A stretch of 64,000 bases of DNA from Trileptium ribeirensis (Eukaryota > Nematoda > Enoplea > Enoplida > Thoracostomopsidae), in the NCBI GenBank assembly GCA_030248225.1, contig JASANE010028077.1, forward strand, positions 21,978 through 85,977, read 5' to 3'. A program made the position numbers and the translations under genes. Positions 22,801 to 34,800 of this stretch are shown one piece after another. The number at the start of each line of letters is the position of its first letter. The first letter of the stretch is position 1. Below the pieces are notes generated by a model. The model was not told the origin of the DNA and made no database searches. It saw nothing but the letters and a program-made list of their open reading frames with translations.

Positions 22801-25800
22801 TACTTTTTTCGGCTTGTTGGTTATTTATAGGGAAAGCTCGTCAAGCACCAGAAGGCAACGGGAAATCAACAGCATTCGTCAGCAGCTGATTCAACAACAA
22901 CAGTGCCGTCGGTAGCACGGGACACGGTGGCGTCGTCTGGTAGCGGGGCAGTGGCGTCGTCTGGTAGCGGGGCAGTGGCGTCGTCTGGTAGCGGGGCAGT
23001 GGCGTCGTCTGGTAGCGGGGCAGTGGCGTCGTGTGGTAGCAGGGCAGTGGCGTCGTCTGGTAGCGGGGCAGTGGCGTCGTGTGGTAGCGGGGCAGTGGCG
23101 TCGTCTGGTAGCGGGGCAGTGGCGTCGTCTGGTAGCGGGGCAGTGGCGTCGTCTGGTAGCGGGGCAGTGGCGTCGTCTGGTAGCGGGGCAGTGGCGTCGT
23201 CTGGTAGCGGGGCAGTGGCGTCGTCTGGTAGCGGGGCAGTGGCGTCGTCTGGTAGCGGGGCAGTGGCGTCGTCTGGTAGCGGGGCAGTGGCGTCGTCTGG
23301 TAGCGGGGCAGTGGCGTCGTCTGGTAGCGGGGCAGTGGCGTCGTGTGGTAGCGGGGCAGTGGCGTCGTGTGGTAGCGGGGCAGTGGCGTCGTCTGGTAGC
23401 GGGGCAGTGGCGTCGTCTGGTAGCGGGGCAGTGGCGTCGTCTGGTAGCGGGGCAGTGGCGTCGTCTGGTAGCGGGGCAGTGGCGGCTGTTATGGCTGATA
23501 GCGGTACGGCAATAACACCTAGACCATCTCCTCTACGACGAATAGGGACAAGTCAATATTGGCGTAATCGGCGCGCCAGTGAAATGCGATCGCTGAGGCA
23601 GCAGATGGCACAGATGAAGCAACAATTGAAAGCAGCGAACCTACGATACTACAAGGCAACTCGGAAGTTGTCGCGGTCACGTTCAAACACGTCGTTCTCC
23701 AGTGGCGACACAAGTGGTAGTTTTTTGTCGCCTCGCTACGCATCGACGCCGTATGATTGCGGCGGTCGTGACGCCGATCGCCATGACGATGATAGATACG
23801 ATTGTGATGGCCTGCATGAAGATAGCCGCGATGATAGTAATTGCGATCCTGCTGATGACGAGTTAACGCCTGGCAAGGCAGCACGGCTGATCATGCAGAA
23901 ATCCCCTCGTACAATAGAACGAACATTGACCGGGGCGCGTAGCCGGCGACAGAAGCGATTCCTGACGCAGTTTATGTATGTTCTGTTTGAGAAATTCGCG
24001 TCCGAATACCCCGACGTTAAAATTGGCTATACCTCTTTCACTACGCTAAGGCCGAAACGCGTCATGCAGTTCTCTGAGTCCGATCGATCCGTGTGTCGGT
24101 GCATATATCATGAAAATTCACAGTACCAGCTTACAGCCCTGTTCAATATCGGTCTCGTTTCTACGAAAAGCTTGAACGTAGCAGTCGACGAAATGATTTG
24201 TCGCCGGGCATCGGACAACCCGGTCGTGCTGGAGGAAACCCCTCAGTGTTTTTGCGGCAGTGTGACCACTGCCGGTACAGCGACTTACATGGTTTGGTGA
24301 CGGCCAGCGAGGCATCAATGGATAAACCTGTGCACTGGGAACGATGGCGAACGGACCCCAGCGGCCGCACCGAGTTGCATACAGTCTCGATGACCGAAGA
24401 TGACTGTCTTCAGGACCTCGTGAATTATATGAATAGCCACTTTTTGCCACATCACTACCACACCATCATGCAATTCCGAGCCGTCAAAGCTATCAGGACT
24501 CTGCAGCCACCAGGAACACTTCTAATTCAAGCGGACTACGCGCAGAATTATGCCTGTTCGTTGCAGAACGCCATCTACGCTCATCATTGGCACCATCATA
24601 GTGTCACTTTGGTGCCCTTTATGAACACTTTCTATGGCCTTGCAGGTAACGCTAGTAGCGGCGCCGGTGAAAGTAACAACAAAAACGATGCAGCCGACGC
24701 GGCGGTGGCGCCGACCACCTCAACAATGCCAGTCGTCCAGTGTGTCTCGCCGGTGGCATAGGTGGCCATGGCGGTGGTATCAAGGGTGCCTCAGTGGTGA
24801 TACTTTGTGTGGCTGTGATACTTGAATGACTTAAAAAGTGAGAATATCTTACATACCGTTTTCAATGTAATGGTGGTTAAAGTAAAGTTTTTAAGCTATG
24901 CTGGTTAAACACGGTCGAATTGGCCATATCACATTTTTACCCCCCACCCCCGAACACATTATTTTTTTGCGAAAAATAGAGTGGATGATATGAAAAAGGC
25001 CACTGGGTGTTGTTTCTAGAATTTATGAGTGGTTTTGAACGAAAATAAATAATTACCCCCCCCCTCAACAAACTTTATCCCCCCCGACCACAAGCAACTT
25101 CCGGCATTCTAACATATCTGGCAATGGGTATGTTGTGAATTTTTTTTGCATAACACTTCCCCCAGGCTAAACTATCGATATAAATAGCTACCGTTTATGG
25201 CCGCTTCGTTTCCATTTAATAACCGGTATAAATCGGCCATGTTTTAAAAGTGTTAAATTTGACCTAAGAATAGGCATAAAAAGCTTAATTTTTGATATAC
25301 GGAGTTCCGCATAACGTCATTTTGACCGCGCTGACGGGCTGCACGAGATACGATCACAAAATCGAGGCTAGATGCAACCTGGAGCATACCAGAGGCCATT
25401 TTATGGTACCTTGCGGAGCAGCAGGGGGTGGTATTTGGGAAGCCATAGCATAAAAACGGTTAAAAAATTTACTATAACGACCTCAAATTACGGATCCTTG
25501 ATGTTTTTTGGTCATAGGGTGTAAAAATGAAGATAATCGGAGCCAAAAAAGTCATTAGTCATTTTTTCTGGGGCAAAAGGTCATCGTAGCGTGAAATGAC
25601 TCTCCAACGATTCCATGTTAGTAACTTACGACAAACTATACTGTCAATCAAGTGTCTTTATCAGTTAATTCGAATATACTTGTGAGACCATAACAAAGAC
25701 CGCTTCGAGTATTCCATCTCGCAACAGTAATTCACTCTGGCAGGAACTGGGGCGAGTACAGATAGTCTGTGTTAATTGACTTCCTAATACGAGGTTCGAA

Positions 25801-28800
25801 GCTGAGCTTCCTTCCAAAGATCTTTTAAATTTCCAGAAAAGCAATTATACATCCACAGCTCATTAAAGAAACAATGGCTGTAATTTTTAGCACACATTAC
25901 TGGCTTCTCATAAGTGTCGAAAAGGCGTAGGCGGTGTCGAGAAACTGTCAATTCTTGCGAGATCTGTGAAATGTGTCCTTTTCAGTTATCCATAATACAC
26001 GTGACAGTGCTACACACCCTTAGATCGAGAATTTTTCCCCAGACTGGACAACACCATCCTTATGAGCTCAGAAGCTTTGATAAAGCTCACGTTTTGGTTT
26101 CGTGGTGCAAATTTGATAAATTCGCGGTTATGTGGTTTTCACGTTATTAATGTTCCCACTGTTTGGGACGTTTGTCCCCTGTATTCGCGACCCTACTGTG
26201 TAAACAGTCAAGGTTACACCCATACAGTAAATCAATTGCTGAGAGTGTACGACACACCCTTAGCTACTGCATTTTTTCTTTATAGCGTCGGACACACCAT
26301 TAGCTACCAAGTTGGTGGCGCGAATCAATTGCAACGGACACCTTCTGTAGCTAATGCGGTTTATTAATCATATGTGTTGTGTAGTATTTTTTAATACTCG
26401 ATAATTGTATCTAGGCCATATGACTGTTGATGAAATAATGTCGTACACTGTCAATAAAACTGCAAGAAGACATGTTGTGCTTGACACGTCGAAAAATGGC
26501 AATACACCCTAGCTACCTTTAAAAATTGAGAAAAACACAAGGGTGTGTAAGACACTTTGATGGTGATAATGTGCCTGATACTGTGTGGTGTACATAGGTT
26601 CCAAACGTTGGGGACATTATAGCGTGAACGCCGCATTAGTTTCAGCGGGATTCTTCCACCAATCATACAGGGCATCTTAACGTAATAACATAAAAAGGTA
26701 AGCGGTAACATTAGTTAGAAATTTATACATTCGCAATAGGAATATAATTATTTTAAGAAAAAATATTTATGTTGTAGGGTTCTAATGCCTGCTGAATTGG
26801 CTGCTTCCCACGTAAGTACAATTGCATTTATCGTACGCAACTACCAAACTTGTACGGGAAATGAATGGGCCCCATCTAGCCATCAACGTACAACTAAGTA
26901 TTGAAAAAATTCCAAAATTCTCTTGCCCTAACGTAGCTTTTATCGCGCCAAGAAGATCATCATAGGGGTAACGAAACACCCAACGTATTTTTAAAACAAC
27001 GACACCGTCGTGTTTAAGTGGTAAAATAACCTTTTATCCCCATCAATCACCCCAACAAACCAGGCACTCATTAATACTTCTTTGAATTTCGCCTTTTACT
27101 TGCAAGATTAGGTTCTAGTTCTGGTTCCGCAAAAAATCGAAGTCCCCATTGCGGTTGCGACTAATTTCTGTTCCGGTTACTCACGGGTAATTATATAAAA
27201 AATATACAACGACAGTAACGTTACTACCCAACATGTTAAGTCATACGTTATGAACGATTTATTAAAACTTATGTTTATAAAATCATACAGCAATGTACAC
27301 TTTTTATATGATTAATATAAGATGTTGTTGCCAAACAGTTTCTTATTTGTATAATTTTTTAGCAATGGCGTACCCAGGCGGTCTCGATTCTCTCCCCTGT
27401 TCCTTCATCTAATTGTTTAAGCTTCATCACGTCGTCGAAAGAGAGGATGAATTACGTCAAAAATTTGCAGCCTGAAGGAGTAACTTACATCAAATGTTGG
27501 CGAATTTTATATACCTACATGAATAATTGCTAAATTTGTTAGTCAAGAAAGTAACAATGCACCTTTTTCGTTTCTAGGTACCCCAGACTGTATAAAATAA
27601 AAAAGCTTGTTGGACGCCTATTTTAGACGTCCTGGCTACGCCTGTGTCTTTTGAAAATTAGCAAATTCATTTGAATACGGAAGAAATTAAACACATGACT
27701 TGGCACAATTTATTAGACAGCTACTGTTGACCCATAGTGATCCTGATATAACAACGTCTGAACAATACGTCAACTTATAATAAAATAAAAGTGGGGAACA
27801 AATAATGCTTCACTTACAAGCTAACATTATAATGCCAACTAACCTTTTTCGCTCTTCGCCCATTGATATAATATGCTTCAAATTGGGATACCTAAACACG
27901 AAAAAACTTCTGTTTATATGGATCTCTCAGACTAAAAGTGTAACCAGAAAGGAAATAATTTTACATTAAATGTCTTTTCCGCAATTTTTTTTATTTCAAT
28001 AAACAAATTTTTTTTCAAGAAACGACAAAAACGTATGTGTTTATTTTTGATTATCCTTTAAAAAAAATTTGCATGCCCATGCACATACGAAGGAGTTGCG
28101 GGTTTGGCCATGTTGAACACACGGAGTCACATATGTTCCAGTCTTTACAACAAATACAACGCTATATGAACGGAACAGCAGAGTTATACTAACCTGACTT
28201 TTCCAAAGAGTGGAGCTGGCTTTTTAGGTGCCCCCTAAAAAAGGAACCCCACCGGTTGCCCCCCCCCCCGGAAAATGTCTCTAGCGAAATTTTTGCCTCC
28301 CACCCCCATCCCGGTAAAAATACCCCCGATGTTATACAAACTTGACAAATTTTTTGTACAAATCCCTAGATTTTATAAATTTCGAGAAAAAAATTGGTTG
28401 AATACTTGATTTTTGCGCCATGTCTGAGACAATAACAAATTCGCTAAAAAAATTAATTTCTAAGCCGGAGGTGTCTCCCGGCTCACGCCGGGGGTCCGTT
28501 CATGCGCCTAGCAAAATGAGGTGCCCCAGATCAAGGAGAAGAGCCCCGGTTCATGCCGCTGGCAAATTTTTTGGGAATAGAGAAGTAAGGTAACCAGCAG
28601 CGATCTTCAAACAATAAATTTTCAAACTTGTTCTACTTACTATTGAAATAATACGTGCTTGCCTGTGAAACGCGCTTAACGTTTCTAAGAACACCTGTAC
28701 ATAAATTTCGAGTTTTTCAAATTTATTGCCATTTTGTAAAATATCATCAAGCGATAAATTTTACCTTCGCAATCTCTATATAAACAGTAAAGTTTCAAAG

Positions 28801-31800
28801 GTAATGCTGCCACCATTGAAAAAGACCGATAGAAGCCCTGGTATCATACACTCTTGTTTAAACCGACATGTAAAAATCATGACTTAGTTGGAGAGACATG
28901 ATTTTCAGTCACCGCTATTTGTGTAAGATATTTCGAACATTTCCTTATACAGAGCAGGCTTATCTCATGTTTCAAAAAGCCTAAAAGCTCCCAAGTCGGT
29001 TTGGCGCTTATTATTCTTAAACGGAAATTAGTATTTAAACATATTTCGCTGCTCCCAGCAAGTGAATAATAATAGAACTTTACTATAGCGTGTTGCTCTA
29101 AGAATATCACATTTAAATTTAATCAATCCCAACGCACTACCAAAGAAAGATGCAAACTCTCACATGCTACAAAATAATGAATACAATATTCTATCACTGT
29201 AGTTAGTGCAATCCTCTTACTTGCGATCGCTAATCTGTCCAACTTCAGACGTTGCAATTTCCGGAATCAGATGAAAAATTGTCTCATAATAGTCCGAGTT
29301 TTTGAACTTTTCTGATATAATGAGAGCACTCATTTCAACCTGCAACATGAACTGTAGAAACTCTGGTCTGTCCACAGCCCTCCGAAAAGTTGGGGAACTT
29401 TGGCCCCCCATGTTCATGCCGAGTGGGGGCGAAGATAGAAGGATTTGGAAAGTGGCGGTCCCCCCATCCCCCAACCGTGGACAGGCCAAGGAATACACGT
29501 ACACTAAAACGACATCTGTTTATTGCTAATAAACGCAGTTACTTCGGAGCAAAGTTCACGCTGAAACCTATCAATATGTTCACACCAGGGTTTTTTCAAA
29601 TATCCACGTTTTCCGTGAGTTTTTTTTTATTTATTCTGGGCATTTAAAAATTGTGCTTTGTAAAAAAAATTGAGCTTTTCGGACTTTTGCTGTGTCTTCC
29701 GCACTGGAAATGTATAGTCACGGATAGAGTTGCATAAAAGCCCATGCACACACACCTACAGTACTCGCCAGAAATGAGTGTCACATTTCGAACGAACGAA
29801 CATCGAACAGAAATCGAACAAAATTTATTTATTCTCGAACACTTTTCGAACAAAGTTCCAACAGCTTTCGAACAAATTTAAAAAGTGCGCCAAAATTTCG
29901 AACACGTCTCGAACAAAATTCGAACAAAATTTTGAATTTATCGACCGAACATCGAACGAACAGCACTCATTTCTGGCGAGTACTGTAAATGTGTTTAAAT
30001 GCATTTGCCTGAGTGTGCGTTTAAACGAATTTACGCGCTTGTGCAGTTAATTCTGTACGTCACTATAAATATTACTGTGGACGCAAAAATTAATCGCTTT
30101 GGCTAAAAACTGAACCCTAAGGAAAACGCATGAGGGTTGCCACAAACGAGAAAAAACTGGAAAACAATAGAAATTAAAAGAGAGACCGAAAAACAGAAAA
30201 CTGCAAATAAAATAGAAATTTATCATTTAACGCTGGAGATATATTTTTATTTGTCAGTAGCTCAGTCTTTGTTACCGCTAAGAAATTAATAACGAACCAC
30301 TATGCAAAATACTTTTATCGAAAACTCTGCTGTAAATTTTAACACTAAAAATAAATTTTTGGCAATTTTTTTAAAGTTGTGGTGTTTCGCCTCCTACCAG
30401 TGCGCATTCCAAATTGCAACGTTTCAGATTACCTAACGGAGCGGACACATAATGCCGCGCAAGGCAGTTAAAGCTTAAGAGAGGGACAACTGTGCGCGGC
30501 GATAGCCGTACTAGAGGGAGGTCAAGTCTACTGGAGCGGTTCACGATTGCTTCGCGGAAAGGGGTGTTGGGGCGCCAATATTTATGCTTCTTAATAGTCG
30601 CTACACTGTATTAGCAAGATCCCTGTTTGACTTGTGTGATTACTGAGTGGCCATACAGTGCAAAAGGTAACTCTGAAGTAAAGTCAATACTAATACATGG
30701 GGACTGCTGACACAACGAAGCTTCAATTTTTCAACTTCAAAGTCGTGTTGAGGAGGACTGCATGCTTAAAACACAAAACCGTGCCTTCGGGTAAGAGATC
30801 GCACTGTTCAACAAGCCGCAGGCCATATCGAAAATGAATAATGAGATTTTAACAGATATACTGATTACGGAAGGTTGACTCAATTAATTAAAAAAACTTC
30901 CCTTCAATTATACCGAGGACAGGCATTCATCCCGCACGCGTACGTATACAAATAAATTATTAATGCCAATATAACGTGTGGCTGTACATTTCACAATTAC
31001 GTTAACTACAGGGAAAATTGCCCTGAACAGGCAAGAAAAAAGAAACCCCTGCGCGCACTAGGAGTATTGTTTCTTATACTGCAGTGAAAAATGTTAGTTT
31101 CATTTTTTTATTATTATAGCAGTGGTGAAGCTGAAATTATTGCGACAACCAGTGTATTGTATTGGAAAAATGCTTTGGTTAAATGCTACTTTAGGTATTT
31201 TGCTTAAAATGTAGTTGCTAAAATTACCGTAGACTAGCCTATAGGTAAAACCCTGTTGTGTACCTGCCATGAAATTGTTTTAAACGTGTATCCATCCGCT
31301 GAAATCACCCACGTGGTATAGAATATCTTACATACCGTTTTCAAGTTAACCATGCTGGTTAAACACGGTCGAATTGGCCATTTCACATTTTTACCCCCCC
31401 CCCCCCCCGCCAAATTTTACCACCCCCCGACCACCAGCTACTTCCGGCATTCTAACATATCTGGCAAAGGGTATGTTGTGAATATTTTGCATAACACTTC
31501 CCCCAGGCTAAACTATCGATATAAATAGCTACCGTTTATGGCCGCTTCGTTTCCATTTAATAACCGGTATAAATCGGCACCATCGTGTTTTAAAAGTGTT
31601 AAATTTGACCCAAGAATAGGCATAAAAAGCTTAATTTTTGATATACGGAGTTTCGCATAACGTCATTTTGACCGCGCTGACGGGCTGCACGAGATACGAT
31701 CACAAAATCGAGGCTAGATGCAACCTGGAACATACCAGAGGCCATTTTATGGTACCTTGCTGAGCAGCAGCGGGGTGGTATTTGGGAAGCCATAGCATAA

Positions 31801-34800
31801 AAACAATTAAAAAATTTACTATAACGACCTCAAATTACGGATCCTTGACGTTTTTTGGTCATAGGGCGTAAAAATGAAGATAATCGGAGCCAAAAAAGTC
31901 ATTAGTCATTTTTTCTGGGGCAAAAGGACGTCGTAGCGTGAAATGACTCCTGGCCAATTGCCATTTTAGCGATTGAATGTATTATTATTTATCTCATTTG
32001 AAAAAATCAACAATGTAAGAAAAAGGGTAATAACCAGGGGTTGACTGTCCTAGCCATCTTCCAGGGTGATTTTAGAGGTTGGATGCACGATTAAAACATT
32101 TATTTCGAATGAAATTTGCAATATGGCAGGTACACAACGGGGGTTTCCCCTATAGTCCAGTCATAGTCATTTTAGCGACTACATTATTTTATAAAGCATT
32201 TTTTCCAAAATACCTAGAGTACCAATTACCAAAGCATTTGCAAATACCCTGGCTGTGGCAATAATTTCAGCTTGACCACTACCCACCGGGAGCAACCATT
32301 TTTCAACTATCTTTATTACCACTACGTGAAGCAGTATAAGTATTATATCTCAAAACACCAAAATGGCTCAAACTAACACAGAGTTTAAGATAACAATTTT
32401 AACGATCTATGATTACTATCTCTGGCCTCTCCACAGAGGCCCCCCAGAATTTTCGATCTCCCAGGAATTCGGCGTTTCCCCCTCTCCAGGTCAGGCCCAG
32501 TAAAATTTTGGCTTCCCCCGGGTCCATTTGCCCAGCGCCCACATGTGTTTTGAGGCGACACCAAAAATGATCATCCTAACAAAAAACGGTTATAACAAAA
32601 ATCAATACAACTACTTATATTTGGACTATTTATGATAAAAAATTATGTAAAATGAAGTGCGGCCTTCAGAAATACGCACTGTAAGTACTTAAATAACGAA
32701 CGTGCAACAAAAAAGATATACATGTTGTACATGCATTAAAAACACGAAAAAAGCAATTATAAAAACCCCAGTGACCTGAGGTGGTTTTCCACGAAGTAAC
32801 CTGGAGAAAATTCCGCAGGTATTGTCAGTTTCCCCCCAAGTTGGAACTGGAGGCCCCAGCTCAAAGCCCCCATCTCAAGTATTTGGTCTTGTGGAGAGGC
32901 CAGTATATCGACACCCAAAGTTACTATTTCCACCCAGAACAACCATTTTTCAGCCATCTGTATCACGTTACATGACTGAGTGCTTGCCTGATGCGAAAAC
33001 ACTCCGGAAAATAGCCAAATATAGATTTTTGCCATTTGTGGCGCAATGCACGCACATAAAGTCAAAAAACGCCACCAGTTTAAAAACTATCTCCCTGAAA
33101 TTTACGATGCGCAACGTTCACAAAAAGCATAGTCACTGCTATAGAACATTTTTCATAAGTGTAGCAACAGTTCGTTTCATTGTTACTACAGAATTGATGT
33201 TATAGTCGTTCCAATTGCACAACATTTATAGTGATTGTGCAAGCTATCGATACAACGAGCAGAAGTTGATGTAGCAATATTTAGTGTTATTAATACAAAT
33301 TTTGTAGCAATAGCGTCCGTAATTATAACCAGATCTGTAGCAAAAGGTGAGGATATTACACTTACCTGTAGTTTAGGTATTATATATCAGTGTCAGTGTT
33401 ACATATTACAATAAATTCAATCAGAAAAGTTTTTGCACAGTTGGCCGATACTTGAGGAAGCCCTGCGTCGTTACACTAGCACATTTTCAAAAACATATAA
33501 CATGCAACTTTGCAATATTTCATTTATTCATTCATCTGCTTATATCAGAATTTATTAAAAATAGAACATGTGATTCGGTTATCGAGAAATAGATTACAAA
33601 TGTCACCGTATATCATTTATAATAAATGTTATTTGTGCGTATTCTCTATTATTCGGTAGCTAAGCGTGACAATAATTACGCGGAACGATGTTTGTTCCTA
33701 TGCAACATCATGCACTGCCATTCATAAAAATCGTCAATTGTTACGCTCACAATTTTATATATTACCGGGTTTTTTTCGGGTCCAAATTCTAGGGGGAGCC
33801 CAGGGGTGGTGCCCCTCAAGCTCGGGGGGGGCACACCATTTTAGGGGAGGGTGAATGACACATAATATACATTATATATTTATGCCGTACACTACCCAGC
33901 GGATCGTAGCTACCGCTATGCGTTGTTCCAAATCCCTACATGTAAATTTAGACAGCGATAGACCTATAAACTATTTTGTGTATAGTTAATTTTAGGTATG
34001 TCAGTCGGTATGCTAATGGTAACTATAATTTTTTTAAAATAACATTTTTAAAATTCTCGGGGGGAACTCGAAATTCCAGGGGTGGTGGTTTAGGGGGAGA
34101 GGAGGAGGTTTAGGGGTGGTGGAGCCGGGTTTAGGGGTGGTCCCCCTTAGCCCCCTGTAAAAAAACCCGGTATTATATTGTACAATTATATATAAATCTA
34201 GAAGAAAACTCATAACCACGTATATTTAAATTCACTGTGTCCCAACATATCGTAACTGTAATACAACATCCTGATTATTCTTACATTATATATCGGTCAT
34301 TTACATCATTGATAACTAGAGTCGGCCAAAACTCCGTTAACAATATTAAAAGCAAACTATACATATAGCAGGCGAAAATGCAAAATTTGACTTACTATTT
34401 CTTGAATATACTTTTATCAATAAAACCTAACCAAGCTAAGGTAACGGTGAGAGGACCCAACTCGCCATACCATAATAGATGTTCAAGGCCCGTCGGTTCA
34501 GGGCAGATGGTTCCCAGGGGCGTATGGGGTGGGACTTGATCAGGAGGACAAACCATAAATTTTCCGCATAGCCCCTGATTTTTCCTCATGTTTCCACCAA
34601 TCTGAGCTATGAGCCTGAGTTTAAAAATGCCCTCAAGAAGGAAAATATTCAAAAAGTGAATGTGCTTATAGGAAGAGTGCATTAGAGAAGAGTAGGCACT
34701 CATAAGCTTTTTCTTGCTTTTTTCGATTTTTACAGTCCGAACAGGGCCATTCAAAGTCATCTTGACGAAACAGGTCTCCCCTAGGTGCCAAGAAACAAAA

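Larger units (their letters stand above)
21119..25605 (+). mobile_element. Element B: TIR transposon with poly-C subterminal words
   Basis: The terminal inverted repeats share ATTTCACGCTACGATGACCT (left near 21127; the complement on the right near 25581-25600), with outer bases CCAGGG on the left. Just inside the left end is GGTCGGGGGGTAAAA. The complementary word TTTTACCCCC(C)nGACC recurs near 21510, 21692, 21837, 21859, 22014, 24936 and 25054-25080. A spliced gene lies between. No convincing target duplication is visible. It occupies the intron between acyl-CoA synthetase exons 5 and 6, in the opposite orientation to the host gene. Confidence 0.85.

Noticed and set aside
23033..23515. 160-codon frame of [13 protein letters not shown] repeats
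   Set aside because: It is the shifted frame of the VASSGSGA repeat of element B; the spliced, conserved frame is the other one.
24240..24265. Programmed -1 frameshifting in the element B gene
   Set aside because: The site does not follow an X XXY YYZ heptamer in the upstream frame, and the gene is also truncated, so a simple lesion or homopolymer error is more likely.
26782..27010. Minus-strand frame with [15 protein letters not shown], first considered as a host exon
   Set aside because: No splice acceptor precedes it, and the same sequence family occurs at 44.5-44.9 kb, so it is repeat DNA. Exon 6 at 20638-20521 fills the place in phase.
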